This document shows, piece after piece, positions 9,125-18,325 of a stretch of DNA of 64,000 nucleotides. Each line of letters opens with the position of its first letter. Positions within the stretch are counted from its first letter, which is position 1. The position numbers and the translations under genes are program-made. This DNA is from Methylocystis sp. (GTDB taxonomy: Bacteria > Pseudomonadota > Alphaproteobacteria > Rhizobiales > Beijerinckiaceae), in the NCBI GenBank assembly GCA_002929055.1, contig PERY01000013.1, forward strand, positions 17,412-81,411. The letters run 5' to 3'. The notes under the pieces are model-generated. The model did no database searches. It had not been told where the DNA came from and worked only from the letters and a program-made list of their open reading frames with translations.

Positions 9125-10012
9125 TTACCGTATCGGGGCCGCATGAACGGACACGTCGACACGCATCCCGATCGGGTCGGCTACGTCGCCAACAAATCCG
9201 CCCGAAATCGGTATCGCCTGCGCGGCCTCGCGGGTTACGCCGACGCGTATCAGGTTCGCGCCGGCGATCAGTCCGTTGGTCGGATCATATTCGACCCAGC
9301 CTGCGCCCGGCAGATAGACCCCGCACCAGGCATGCGTGCTTCCGCCGCCGCGCGTCTCGCCCGATGTGTCGTCATACAGATAACCCGTGACGAATCGCGT
9401 CGCGACGCCGTAGCTGCGCAGAGCCTCCATCATCAGCACGGCGAAGTCGCGGCAAGTGCCGGACCCCAGTTCCACGGTCTCGGCCGCAGTCTGCGTTCCC
9501 TCTTCGAAGCGCGCGCCATAGCTGAACTCCGCCTTGATGGCGTGAGTCATCGCCTCCAGCACTTTCAATGTTTCGGCGGACCCGCAGTCGGCGACGACGC
9601 GGCGCGCCCAGGCATCCACCTTACGATCCGGGTCGGGCGTCTGCCGTTCGGTGAGACGCGCGAGATCCGGGATCTCGTTCTGCGCGTAAGCGAACGGAAA
9701 CAGCGCCGCGCTGGGCTCGAAACTATACTGCGGCAGCGATTGGCCTTCGGGATGGTGCGTGAGGTCCAGCGTCGAAACGATGCTGAGACGGGTGGTCTTC
9801 AGCGTTTCTGGCCATTCGAGGAAGCAAATGGAGTTGTCGAAAGCGTCATGTTTCCAGAGCACAGTCGCGGGAAGTGGATCAACCTCGAGCTCAAGCTTGT
9901 GAACGTGAAGGTCATGGCTGTCGTCCGGTCGCAGCATGAGCCGGTGTCGGAGCAACCCGACCGGGTTTCGGTAGGTGTATTCGGTCGTGTGGACGATTTT
10001 GATCCGCGCCAT
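9125..10012 (-). CDS. Bacterial transglutaminase-like cysteine protease/amidase
   Basis: 295 residues. An N-terminal beta domain (bacterial transglutaminase-like N region, about residues 5-85) is followed by a transglutaminase-core fold with the triad Cys187 (SGTCRDFAVL), His227 (THAWCGVYLPG) and Asp243 (YDPTNG). No signal peptide is evident, so it is probably cytoplasmic. Members of this family are peptidases or amidases; substrate unknown. It is monocistronic, convergent with the mrp operon, and preceded by about 170 bases before the divergent PepSY gene. Confidence 0.85.
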   Translation of the reverse strand: MARIKIVHTTEYTYRNPVGLLRHRLMLRPDDSHDLHVHKLELEVDPLPATVLWKHDAFDNSICFLEWPETLKTTRLSIVSTLDLTHHPEGQSLPQYSFEPSAALFPFAYAQNEIPDLARLTERQTPDPDRKVDAWARRVVADCGSAETLKVLEAMTHAIKAEFSYGARFEEGTQTAAETVELGSGTCRDFAVLMMEALRSYGVATRFVTGYLYDDTSGETRGGGSTHAWCGVYLPGAGWVEYDPTNGLIAGANLIRVGVTREAAQAIPISGGFVGDVADPIGMRVDVSVHAAPIR

Positions 10013-10181
10013 TTTGCCGGGTCCAGCCTGTCTCGTCGCATAGTAGCACTGCAGGGGCCCTCAAAGAGACGGAATCCGTCCGAACCAGAAAAACAGGTTT
10101 CCCGAAACCGTTTTCCAACTGGAGATGAGGCGATTAATGTGTGAAGCGCGAATCCGATGATCAAATCAGCAAGGAGAAAAC

Positions 10182-10511
10182 ATGAAACGCTTGAAGGCAG
10201 TCGCCGCCGCCATGCCCGCCGCTCTGTTTTGTCTCGCCGCTTGCGAGGCCGACGCCAATCCGCTCGAGGACATTTTCTACCCGGCCGACGCCAATGGCGT
10301 TCTTCCAATCGAGCGCATTCTGGATCAGGCGCGCGCCTCCGTGGCCGGAACGATCACGGAAATCGAATTGGAGCAGGAGCACGGCAAGGCGGTCTACGAG
10401 GTCGAAATCCTGACCGCGGACAACAAGAAGATCGAGATAGAATACGACGCCAGGACCGGCGCTGAATTGTCTCGGGAGGTCAAAAAGAAAGGCTCGAAGA
10501 AGGCGGACTGA
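10182..10511 (+). CDS. Small secreted PepSY-domain protein
   Basis: 109 residues: a signal peptide (MKRLKAVAAAMPAALFCLAAC, possible lipobox LAAC), a short linker and one PepSY-type domain (RASVAGTITEIELEQEHGKA runs through its first half, then YEVEILTADNKKIEIEYDA). PepSY domains are found in periplasmic inhibitors and sensors; the partner is unknown. AAGGAG lies about 8 bases before the ATG at 10182. The C-terminus is Lys-rich. Confidence 0.75.
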   Translation: MKRLKAVAAAMPAALFCLAACEADANPLEDIFYPADANGVLPIERILDQARASVAGTITEIELEQEHGKAVYEVEILTADNKKIEIEYDARTGAELSREVKKKGSKKAD

Positions 10512-10583
10512 CGAGCCGGCGGGCCCGGTTGCGCCGCTCCGCGCGCGACGTCACCCCAACGGGCTCGGGAATGTGAGACAGGA

Positions 10584-10660
10584 TGGTAGCGGAGGAGGGA
10601 TTCGAACCCCCGACACAAGGATTATGATTCCTCTGCTCTAGCCAACTGAGCTACTCCGCC
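10584..10660 (-). tRNA. tRNA-Met (anticodon CAT)
   Basis: Complete cloverleaf on the minus strand: acceptor GGCGGAG/CTCCGCT, D arm GCTC...GAGC, anticodon loop ATCATAA (CAT at 34-36), T loop TTCGAAT, discriminator A and encoded CCA. The first acceptor pair is G-T rather than the unpaired C-A of initiator tRNA, so this is an elongator tRNA-Met; a tRNA-Ile2 with lysidine cannot be fully excluded from sequence alone. Confidence 0.92.
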
Positions 10661-10925
10661 CCGGACTGTCTTGGCGCAGCCTTCGGACGCGAGGGGTATA
10701 GGTCGCGCCCCCGCGGGAAGTCAAGCGTTTGTCGCCCCCGCCCGCGATGGCGCGCGAAGCCGCGGGCCCCACCCGGGCGAGGGGGCGGAAGGGGCTCGCA
10801 CCAAGGCCGCCACCGACCGTCAAAAGCCTTTTCTTTGCCGGGCCGCCGTGCGACAAGCCGAGCGCGGCAAGCCTGCGGGCGGGGTCGCCGGCTGCTTGCA
10901 AGGGAACTCATTGGGTAGCGCGCCC

Positions 10926-11801
10926 ATGTCGGTCAAACACCCCATAATCTCGATCACCGGCTCGTCCGGGGCAGGCACGAGTTCGGTCAAGGCGACTTTC
11001 GAGCAGATTTTCCGCCGCGAGCGCATCGAGGTCGCCTATGTCGAGGGCGACAGCTTCCATCGCTACGACCGCGAGGCGATGAAAGCCCGGATGGCCGAGG
11101 CGATGGCCAGCGGAAACTACAATTTCAGCCATTTCGGACCTGAGGCCAATTTGCTCTCCGAGCTCGAAAACCTCTTTCGCGAATATGGCGAGACGGGCTC
11201 CGGCCGCTACCGCCACTACGCCCATGACGAAAACGAGGCGGCCGTGCTGGCCGTCCCGCCCGGGCAGTTCACGGACTGGGAGGAACTCCCGGCCAATACC
11301 GACATCCTCTTCTACGAAGGGCTGCACGGCGCGGTTGTGACCGACGACGTCAATGTGGCCCGATACGCCGACCTCAAGATCGGCGTCGTGCCGGTCATCA
11401 ATCTGGAATGGACGCAGAAGCTCCATCGCGACCGCAATTCGCGCGGCTACACGACCGAGGCCGTCACCGAGACCATCCTGCGCCGCATGCACGATTACGT
11501 GTATTACATCTGCCCGCAGTTCTCCGAGACGGACATCAACTTCCAGCGCGCGGCGACCGTCGACACCTCGAACCCCTTCGTCGCGCGCTCCATTCCGACG
11601 CCTGACGAGTCCATCGTCGTCATCCGCTTTCGCGAGCCGCGCGGGGTGGACTTTCCCTATCTCGTCTCGATGATCGCCGGGAGCTGGATGTCGCGGGCCA
11701 ATTCCATCGTCATTCCGGGCAACAAGCTCGATCTCGCCATGCAACTGATCCTCACGCCGAGGATCCTTGAACTCGTAAAGCGCCGAAAGAGCGCGACGTG
11801 A
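10926..11801 (+). CDS. prkB: Phosphoribulokinase (proteobacterial class I)
   Basis: Phosphorylates ribulose 5-phosphate to ribulose 1,5-bisphosphate, the CO2 acceptor of the Calvin cycle. At 291 residues it is the usual length for the octameric bacterial enzyme. The P-loop GSSGAGTSS is at residues 12-20. Conserved substrate segments are [21 protein letters not shown] and [10 protein letters not shown], with [20 protein letters not shown] following. ATG 10926 puts the P-loop at the normal position; upstream in-frame sequence is GC-rich non-coding DNA next to the tRNA. It overlaps the following tkt region and begins a prk-tkt-fba operon. No RuBisCO gene is in the window. Confidence 0.96.
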   Translation: MSVKHPIISITGSSGAGTSSVKATFEQIFRRERIEVAYVEGDSFHRYDREAMKARMAEAMASGNYNFSHFGPEANLLSELENLFREYGETGSGRYRHYAHDENEAAVLAVPPGQFTDWEELPANTDILFYEGLHGAVVTDDVNVARYADLKIGVVPVINLEWTQKLHRDRNSRGYTTEAVTETILRRMHDYVYYICPQFSETDINFQRAATVDTSNPFVARSIPTPDESIVVIRFREPRGVDFPYLVSMIAGSWMSRANSIVIPGNKLDLAMQLILTPRILELVKRRKSAT

Positions 11802-11809
11802 AAGAACAG

Positions 11810-13804
11810 ATGATGTCCGAAGCACTCGAAGCCGCCGCCGTCGACCTGCGCACCAGCGCCAACGCCATCCGCGCGCTGGCCATGGACGCTGTGGAGAAAG
11901 CCAAATCCGGCCATCCCGGCATGCCGATGGGCATGGCCGACGTCGCGACCGTGCTCTTCCAGCGCTTCATGAAGTTCGACGCCAGCCGCCCGGACTGGCC
12001 GGACCGCGACCGTTTCGTTCTTTCGGCCGGGCACGGCTCCATGCTGCTCTACGCCCTGCATTATCTCCTGGGCTACCCCGGCATGACCAGGGCCGACCTC
12101 GAGAATTTCCGCCAGTTCGGCGCGCCGACCGCCGGCCACCCGGAATATGGCCACGCGCCCGGCGTCGAGACGACCACCGGGCCGCTCGGCCAGGGCCTCG
12201 CCACGGCTGTCGGCATGGCGATCGCCGAGCGTCTGTCCGCGGCCCGCTTCGGCGACGATCTCGTCGACCACAATACTTACGTGATCGCCGGCGACGGCTG
12301 CCTGATGGAGGGTCTCAGCCACGAGGCCATCGACCTCGCGGGGCACTTGAAGCTCTCTCGCCTGATCGTCCTGTGGGACGACAATTCGATTTCCATCGAC
12401 GGCCCGACGGATCTTGCAACCTCCACGGACCAATGCGCGCGCTTCTCCGCCGCTGGCTGGCATACGCAGCGCATCGACGGGCATGATCCCGAAGCGGTGG
12501 CGAGGGCGATCGAGGCCGCCAAGGCCGATCCCCGCCCCTCGATGATCGCCTGCCGCACGTTGATCGGCTTCGGCTCGCCCGGCAAGCAAGGCAAGGAGTC
12601 GGCGCATGGCGCCCCGCTCGGCCCGGGCGAAATCGCCGCCGCGCGCGACGCGCTGGGCTGGCCGCACACGCCCTTCGAGGTGCCGGACGACATTCTGGCC
12701 GCCTGGCGCGCCGCCGGGGGCCGAGGCGCGGACGCGCGCGAGGCGTGGGAAAAGCGGCTTGCCGCTTCGCCGAAGGGCCGCGCCTTCGAGACTTTCCTCG
12801 CCGGCGACGTTTCGGCCGAAATCGCCGGCCCGCTCGCCGCCTTCCGCGCAACGCTCGCGGCCGACAAGCCCAAGGTCGCGACGCGTAAATCCTCCGAAAT
12901 AACGCTCGGCGTCATCAATGAGGCGACGGGCGCCACCATCGGCGGCTCGGCGGACCTGACGCATTCCAACTTCACCATCACCAAGGGCATGGGCTCGGTG
13001 CGGCCAGGCGATTTCTCGGGCCGCTATATCCATTACGGCGTGCGCGAATTCGGCATGGCGGCGGCCATGAATGGCGTCGCCCTGCATGGGGGCTTCGTCC
13101 CCTATGGCGGCACTTTCCTTGTCTTTTCGGACTATGCGCGCGGCGCGATCCGCCTTTCGGCGCTGATGGGCCTGCGGGTGATCTATGTGCTGACCCACGA
13201 CTCCATCGGCCTGGGCGAAGACGGCCCAACCCATCAGCCGGTGGAGCATCTGGCCTCGCTGCGCGCCATGCCCAATCTCCTCGTCTTCCGCCCGGCGGAC
13301 GCGATCGAGACCGCGGAGTGCTGGGAGCTCGCCATCGCCCGGACGAACACGCCGTCCCTGCTCAGCCTCTCGCGCCAGAACCTGCCGACGCTGGAGCGCC
13401 CGGTCTCGGAAAACCTCTCGGCCAAGGGCGCCTATGTCCTGCGCGAGCCGCCGGGCGGCCGCGACGTGGCGATCCTCGCCACGGGCTCCGAGGTCGAGAT
13501 CGCGCTTGCGGGCGCCGACGCCCTCGCGGCCAGGGGGATCAAGGCGGCGGTCGTCTCCATGCCCTGCTGGGAGCTTTTCGAGGCTCAGCCTGCGGCATAC
13601 CGTGCGCAGGTGCTGGGCAAGGCCCCGCGCGTCGGCGTCGAGGCCGCCGTACGGCTGGGCTGGGACCGCTGGATCGGCGACAATGGCGTCTTCATCGGCA
13701 TGACAGGCTTCGGCGCCAGCGCCCCGGCGCCAGAACTTTATAAACATTTTGGGATAACCGCAGAGGCAGTGGCTGATGCGGCGATCGCGCTAATTGAGGC
13801 TTAA
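11810..13804 (+). CDS. tkt: Transketolase
   Basis: Thiamine-diphosphate enzyme that moves two-carbon units between sugar phosphates in the Calvin cycle and pentose phosphate pathway. About 664 residues, standard length. Visible motifs are [13 protein letters not shown] near the N-terminus, [16 protein letters not shown], the TPP motif GDGCLMEG with downstream [10 protein letters not shown], and the pyrimidine-domain segments [16 protein letters not shown] and [10 protein letters not shown]. ATGs at 11810 and 11813, and a GTG at 11798 overlapping the prkB stop, are all possible starts. Stop is 18 bases before fba. Confidence 0.96.
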   Translation: MMSEALEAAAVDLRTSANAIRALAMDAVEKAKSGHPGMPMGMADVATVLFQRFMKFDASRPDWPDRDRFVLSAGHGSMLLYALHYLLGYPGMTRADLENFRQFGAPTAGHPEYGHAPGVETTTGPLGQGLATAVGMAIAERLSAARFGDDLVDHNTYVIAGDGCLMEGLSHEAIDLAGHLKLSRLIVLWDDNSISIDGPTDLATSTDQCARFSAAGWHTQRIDGHDPEAVARAIEAAKADPRPSMIACRTLIGFGSPGKQGKESAHGAPLGPGEIAAARDALGWPHTPFEVPDDILAAWRAAGGRGADAREAWEKRLAASPKGRAFETFLAGDVSAEIAGPLAAFRATLAADKPKVATRKSSEITLGVINEATGATIGGSADLTHSNFTITKGMGSVRPGDFSGRYIHYGVREFGMAAAMNGVALHGGFVPYGGTFLVFSDYARGAIRLSALMGLRVIYVLTHDSIGLGEDGPTHQPVEHLASLRAMPNLLVFRPADAIETAECWELAIARTNTPSLLSLSRQNLPTLERPVSENLSAKGAYVLREPPGGRDVAILATGSEVEIALAGADALAARGIKAAVVSMPCWELFEAQPAAYRAQVLGKAPRVGVEAAVRLGWDRWIGDNGVFIGMTGFGASAPAPELYKHFGITAEAVADAAIALIEA

Positions 13805-13822
13805 AGGAAAGCGGAGGCGAAC

Positions 13823-14905
13823 ATGGCTCTCATCACACTGCGGCAGTTGCTGGATCACGCCGCCGAGCACGACTATGGCGTGCCCGCCTTCAACATCAAC
13901 AATATGGAGCAGGGCCTCGCCGTGCTCGAAGCCGCCTCCGCGGTCGACGCGCCGGTCATCATCCAGGCGTCGCGCGGCGCCCGCAGCTACGCCAACGACA
14001 TCATGCTCGCCAAGATGATCGAGGCGCTCATCGCCATGTATCCCGACATTCCAATCGTGATGCATCAGGACCACGGCAACAGCGAAGCCACCTGCGCCAG
14101 CGCCATCCGCTTCGGCTTCTCCTCGGTGATGATGGACGGCTCGCTGAAAGCCGACGGCAAGACGCCGGCGGATTACCAGTACAACGTCGACGTGACGCGC
14201 CGCGTCGTGGATCTCGCCCATTGGGTCGGCGCCTCGGTCGAGGGCGAGCTGGGCGTGCTCGGCTCGCTGGAGACGGGCGAAGGCGAGAAGGAGGACGGCC
14301 ACGGCGCCGAGGGCAAGCTCAGCCACGACCAGTTGCTGACCGACCCGGCGCAGGCGGAGGATTTCGTCGCCCTCACCAAGGTCGACGCGCTCGCCATCGC
14401 CATGGGCACCTCGCATGGCGCCTACAAGTTCTCGCGCAAGCCCGACGGGGCGATCCTCGCGATGAACGTCATCGAGCAGATTCACAACCGCCTGCCCAAG
14501 ACCCATCTCGTGATGCACGGCTCGTCCTCGGTTCCGCAAGACCTGCAGGACGCCTTCAACGCAGCTGGCGGCGAGATGCCCCAGACCTGGGGCGTGCCGG
14601 TGGAGGAAATCCAGCGCGGCATCAAACTTGGCGTGCGCAAGATCAACATCGACACCGACTGCCGCATCGCCATGACGGCGGCGATCCGCGCCACGCTCGG
14701 CAAGAACAAGGGCGAGTTCGATCCGCGTAAATATCTGAAGCCCGCGCAGGAAGCGATGGTGAAGGTCTGCAAGCAGCGCTACGAGGAATTCGGCGCCGCC
14801 GGCAAGGCGAGCAAGATCAAGCCAGTGGCCATGTCGGAAATGGCCAAGCGCTACGCCAGCGGCGCGCTCGACCCGACGTTTGCTACGAAGAAGGCTGCGG
14901 AGTAA
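13823..14905 (+). CDS. fba: Class II fructose-bisphosphate aldolase (CbbA type)
   Basis: Zinc-dependent aldolase making fructose- and sedoheptulose-bisphosphate. The 360-residue protein has the class II marks [27 protein letters not shown] (insert typical of the Calvin-type subgroup), GTSHGAYKF and MHGSSSVPQ, plus KINIDTDCR for phosphate binding. A GGAGG sits 7 bases before the ATG. Third gene of the prkB-tkt-fba operon; an inverted repeat follows directly. Confidence 0.96.
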   Translation: MALITLRQLLDHAAEHDYGVPAFNINNMEQGLAVLEAASAVDAPVIIQASRGARSYANDIMLAKMIEALIAMYPDIPIVMHQDHGNSEATCASAIRFGFSSVMMDGSLKADGKTPADYQYNVDVTRRVVDLAHWVGASVEGELGVLGSLETGEGEKEDGHGAEGKLSHDQLLTDPAQAEDFVALTKVDALAIAMGTSHGAYKFSRKPDGAILAMNVIEQIHNRLPKTHLVMHGSSSVPQDLQDAFNAAGGEMPQTWGVPVEEIQRGIKLGVRKINIDTDCRIAMTAAIRATLGKNKGEFDPRKYLKPAQEAMVKVCKQRYEEFGAAGKASKIKPVAMSEMAKRYASGALDPTFATKKAAE

Positions 14906-14906
14906 T

Positions 14907-14954
14907 AGCGGCGCCTCCCTCTCCGGCAAAAAAAAAAACGGAGAGGGCGGCGCT
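14907..14954. terminator. Inverted repeat with poly-A loop after fba
   Basis: Arms CCCTCTCCG and CGGAGAGGG, extended by GCGCC/GGCGC with a small bulge, flank a loop that contains 11 consecutive A. It sits between fba (+) and a convergent gene (-). On the minus strand the loop is T11. It probably ends transcription of one or both genes, though no T-run follows the plus-strand stem. Confidence 0.5.
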
Positions 14955-14977
14955 ACTTTCACTATGTCGGCGCGCCG

Positions 14978-15712
14978 TCAGCGTCGTGGGGGGTTTTGGA
15001 CCGGAGGGCGTGAGGGCTGCGTGACGAGAGGCGACCGGAGTTTCCAGTACATCGTCACCTGATATTTGCCGTCATGACCGACAAATTCGGCAATTTCTTC
15101 CGGCGTGTCGCCTGAGCCGTTCCACGTCTGGTTTTCGCTGGAAATGTCGAGACTCTTGATCCCCGGCGGGAAAACTTCGTCAGCAATGACGCCCTTGGCC
15201 CTTTCGATCAGATAGTCGCCAAGCTCCTTGAGCTTGTCGGCTGCGTATTTCTTCAGTTCGCCCACGATGAAGCTGTCCTCTTCGGCCTTGTTCGCCGCGG
15301 GCCGCCCGCGTGCGGTCTTCGCCTTTTCGACGAGGTTCTTGATGAGCTGGTCGGTCAACGTCTCTCTGAATTGCTGCGCCAGCTTCTCCAGGATGTCATT
15401 GCGGCCATTGCCCGTGTCACGCTCGGCGAGAACCAGCGCGGCGACCACGCCCTTGGGATACGGATAGACGGAGGCGTCGCCGAGATCGAAACTGAAGAGA
15501 TCGCGCGCCCAGTTGACCGTTTCGCCGTCGTCGAAGTTGCCGCCTACTTCTCGCGAGCGAACGACGCGAATGTCGAAGCCCCTGTTGGCGCTGACGGCGA
15601 CGAAGACGGCGCCAAGATAAATTTCGTCATTGCCAACTCTTTCGGCGATAGAGCCGCCCGTTTCGTCGAGGCAGCGGACACGCGGAACGTAAAGCGTGAT
15701 GGAAGCAGTCAT
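14978..15712 (-). CDS. Hypothetical protein (244 aa), unknown family
   Basis: Not recognised. The N-terminal region reads like a beta-rich domain with RVRCLDETGGSIAERVGNDEIY; the DETGGS...NDEIYLG pattern recurs in uncharacterised secreted or calcium-related proteins as far as I recall. A middle helical region (about residues 105-180) is charged and amphipathic, and the C-terminus is rich in Pro and Arg. No signal peptide or membrane helix. It is alone and convergent with fba, and starts about 200 bases from rpe on the other strand. Coding potential is supported by length and by amino-acid composition unlike a shadow frame. Confidence 0.6.
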   Translation of the reverse strand: MTASITLYVPRVRCLDETGGSIAERVGNDEIYLGAVFVAVSANRGFDIRVVRSREVGGNFDDGETVNWARDLFSFDLGDASVYPYPKGVVAALVLAERDTGNGRNDILEKLAQQFRETLTDQLIKNLVEKAKTARGRPAANKAEEDSFIVGELKKYAADKLKELGDYLIERAKGVIADEVFPPGIKSLDISSENQTWNGSGDTPEEIAEFVGHDGKYQVTMYWKLRSPLVTQPSRPPVQNPPRR

Positions 15713-15914
15713 TCGAAACTCCTATTGATGCGGTGATGCAAATAATGGCGTTGAACCAAGTGCGCCCGCGAGGCGATGAAAACAGACTCGAGGCGTAAGA
15801 GAGTGTTTAAGGCGCCCGAGCTATCCGCTCTGTGCGCCAAAGCACTTACTGAATTGATGATGGCGGGAGAGCTCGATATGCTGCCCGCCTCACCGCAGGA
15901 AAGCAGGAACGCAA

Positions 15915-16598
15915 GTGAATAGCGACGTCGTCATCGCCCCCTCGATCCTCTCCGCCGACTTCGCGAAGCTCGGCGAGGAGACGCGCGCGATGGAGCAGGC
16001 GGGCGCGGACTGGATTCATCTTGACGTGATGGACGGGCATTTCGTGCCCAACATCACCTTCGGCCCCGCCGTGGTCGCGGCGCTGCGGCCGCATACGAAG
16101 CTGCCGCTCGACGTGCATCTGATGATCTCGCCCATCGACCCCTATATCGGCGCCTTCGCCGACGCGGGCGCGGACATCATCACCGTCCACGCCGAGGGCG
16201 GCCCGCATCTGCATCGCTCGCTCCAGGCCATCCGCGCAAAGGGCAAGAAGGCGGGCGTCTCGCTGAACCCCGCCACACATGAAAGCTGCCTGCAATATGT
16301 GCTGGGCGAGATCGATCTCATCCTCGTCATGAGCGTCAATCCTGGCTTTGGCGGCCAGAGCTTCATCCCCGCGCAACTGGCCAAGATTCGCGCCATCCGT
16401 GAGATGATCGGCCGTCGCCCCATCCGCCTCGAGGTCGACGGCGGCGTGACGCCGGAAACGGCGGCCGCCATTGTCGAGGCCGGCGCCGACGCGCTCGTCG
16501 CCGGCTCGGCGGCTTTCCGGGGCGGATCGGCGCAATACACGACCAATATCGCCGCTCTTCGCCAGGCTGCGGCGGCCGCCGGATCGTTGAGCGTGTAG
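15915..16598 (+). CDS. rpe: Ribulose-phosphate 3-epimerase
   Basis: Interconverts ribulose 5-phosphate and xylulose 5-phosphate, linking transketolase output to phosphoribulokinase. TIM-barrel protein of 227 residues. Motifs: [15 protein letters not shown], the metal-site segment [30 protein letters not shown] and [11 protein letters not shown], with the phosphate-binding [11 protein letters not shown]. Starts at GTG 15915 with AGGAA upstream. It lies near prkB-tkt-fba but in its own unit. Confidence 0.96.
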   Translation: MNSDVVIAPSILSADFAKLGEETRAMEQAGADWIHLDVMDGHFVPNITFGPAVVAALRPHTKLPLDVHLMISPIDPYIGAFADAGADIITVHAEGGPHLHRSLQAIRAKGKKAGVSLNPATHESCLQYVLGEIDLILVMSVNPGFGGQSFIPAQLAKIRAIREMIGRRPIRLEVDGGVTPETAAAIVEAGADALVAGSAAFRGGSAQYTTNIAALRQAAAAAGSLSV

Positions 16599-16640
16599 AG
16601 CGTCATTCATCTGGCGCGCCGGATGCTTTAAGCTCACCTC

Positions 16641-18239
16641 ATGCACCCGCTCGCCCTTTTCGAAACCATCCTGCTGCTGCTCACCGCGGCGCTCGTTCTC
16701 TCGGTCGTCGCGCGGCGGCTCCGAATGCCGCCCGCCGCGGCCTATGTCATTGGCGGCGTTGCGCTCGCTTTTGCGCCGGGCGCCCCGCGCTTTGCGATCG
16801 ACCCGGAATTTGTGCTGGTGCTTTTCATGCCGCCGCTGCTGCTGTCCTCCGCCTATTTCACCGTCTGGCGCGACTTCAGGGCCAATCTCCGGCCGATCCT
16901 CCTTCTCGCCATCGGGGCGGTGATCTTCACGACTCTCATCGTCGGCTTCGTGGCGCATGCGCTGGTCCCGGCGCTGCCGCTGGCCGCCGGCTTCTGCCTT
17001 GGCGCCATCGTCTCGCCGCCCGACGCGGTCGCGGCGAAGGCCGTGCTGCAGGGCCTCCCGGTTCCGCAAAGGCTCGTCACCGTTCTCGAGGGCGAAAGCC
17101 TCGTCAATGACGCCTCCGGCCTCATGCTCTACCGCCTCGCCGCAGCGGCGGCGCTCACCGGCGCCTTCAGCTGGCCGGACGCAGCCCTGACCTTCGGCCA
17201 ATTGACAGCGGGCGGCGTCGCCGTGGGCGCCTTCGCGGCCTTGGCCGCCGACGCCGCCCTCGCCCGCCTGCGGGACTCGCAGCTCATCATCGTGACGAGC
17301 TTCCTTGTCGCCTATGTCACCTATATCGGTGCGGAATATGTCCATGTCTCGGGCGTCCTCGCGGTGGTCACGGCGGGTCTCATCATGGGCTGGCGACAGC
17401 ATGAGCTCCTCGACGCCCATAGCCGACTCGAGGCGCAGGCCGTCTGGCGCACGGTGGTCTTCGTCATGGAGGCGCTGGTCTTCATCCTCATCGGCCTCGC
17501 CCTGCGCAATGTCGTCGAGGAGCTCGGCGGCTTCGGCCCGACGCTGACGTCGGCCCTGCCCTTCGCGCTGACGGTGACGGCCGTCGTCGTGCTCGCGCGT
17601 TTCATCTGGGTCTTCCCCGCCACCTATTTGCCCCGGCTGATCCCCTCTATTCGCAAGCGGGATCCCTTCCCGCCCCTCTCCGTCCCCATCCTCGTCGGCT
17701 GGGCGGGCATGCGCGGCGTGGTGAGCCTCGCCGCCGCGCTCGCTCTGCCGATCGGATTTCCGGGGCGCGACTTCATCATCCTGACCACATTCGTCGTCAT
17801 CGCCGTCACCGTGCTCGTGCAGGGCGCGAGCCTCGGGCCGCTGGTCGAATGGCTGAAGCCGACGTCGCCTGCACTGGAGGGAGCCGCGCATCTTAACGAA
17901 CATCAGGCGCGCGCGACGGTCTACGAAGCGGCGCTCGCTCTTATCGCGCGGGAGCTCGACGCCCATGGGCAGGAAATCCACCCCAGACTGACGGAAGAAT
18001 ATCGCCGCCGCGTCTTCGTCTCCCGCAAGAATCACGAAGACCGGGAGGCTCTCGCCGATGTACGCCGCGCTCATTTCGAAATGGCTCTCGCGGCGACCGA
18101 CGCCGCGCGCAACGAACTTCTCCGCCTCCATCGCGCCGGAGACATCCACGACACGACCCTGCATGCCGTCGAAGGCGAACTCGACCTCGAGGAAGCGCGT
18201 CTTCGCAGGCTGTCTGGCGCAGGCGGCGCGACGCACTGA
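16641..18239 (+). CDS. Na+/H+ antiporter, CPA1 (NhaP/YjcE) family
   Basis: 532-residue inner-membrane antiporter with 12 or so helices followed by a hydrophilic C-terminal tail from about residue 410. CPA1 marks are GAIVSPPDAVAAKAVL (helix 5, double Asp region PPDAV), EGESLVNDASGLMLYR (ND motif, helix 6) and GWAGMRGVVSLAAALALP. The tail has helical, charged segments and likely regulates activity. Starts 42 bases after rpe, so the two may share a transcript. Probably imports protons against Na+ or K+ efflux. Confidence 0.9.
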   Translation: MHPLALFETILLLLTAALVLSVVARRLRMPPAAAYVIGGVALAFAPGAPRFAIDPEFVLVLFMPPLLLSSAYFTVWRDFRANLRPILLLAIGAVIFTTLIVGFVAHALVPALPLAAGFCLGAIVSPPDAVAAKAVLQGLPVPQRLVTVLEGESLVNDASGLMLYRLAAAAALTGAFSWPDAALTFGQLTAGGVAVGAFAALAADAALARLRDSQLIIVTSFLVAYVTYIGAEYVHVSGVLAVVTAGLIMGWRQHELLDAHSRLEAQAVWRTVVFVMEALVFILIGLALRNVVEELGGFGPTLTSALPFALTVTAVVVLARFIWVFPATYLPRLIPSIRKRDPFPPLSVPILVGWAGMRGVVSLAAALALPIGFPGRDFIILTTFVVIAVTVLVQGASLGPLVEWLKPTSPALEGAAHLNEHQARATVYEAALALIARELDAHGQEIHPRLTEEYRRRVFVSRKNHEDREALADVRRAHFEMALAATDAARNELLRLHRAGDIHDTTLHAVEGELDLEEARLRRLSGAGGATH

Positions 18240-18325
18240 ACTGCGACGCATCGGCGCAGCGACGCCCTTTGTTACGGAATTGTCGTATCGCTCGGCCCAG
18301 ATGAGGGAAGAAGAGAGCGAGAGAG

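Noticed and set aside
11657..13747. 696-codon minus-strand open frame
   Set aside because: Antisense to transketolase, which has clear motifs on the plus strand.
15846..18251. 801-codon minus-strand open frame
   Set aside because: Mirror of rpe and the Na+/H+ antiporter; Arg/Asp/Glu-rich composition with no domain. High GC leaves the antisense frame open.
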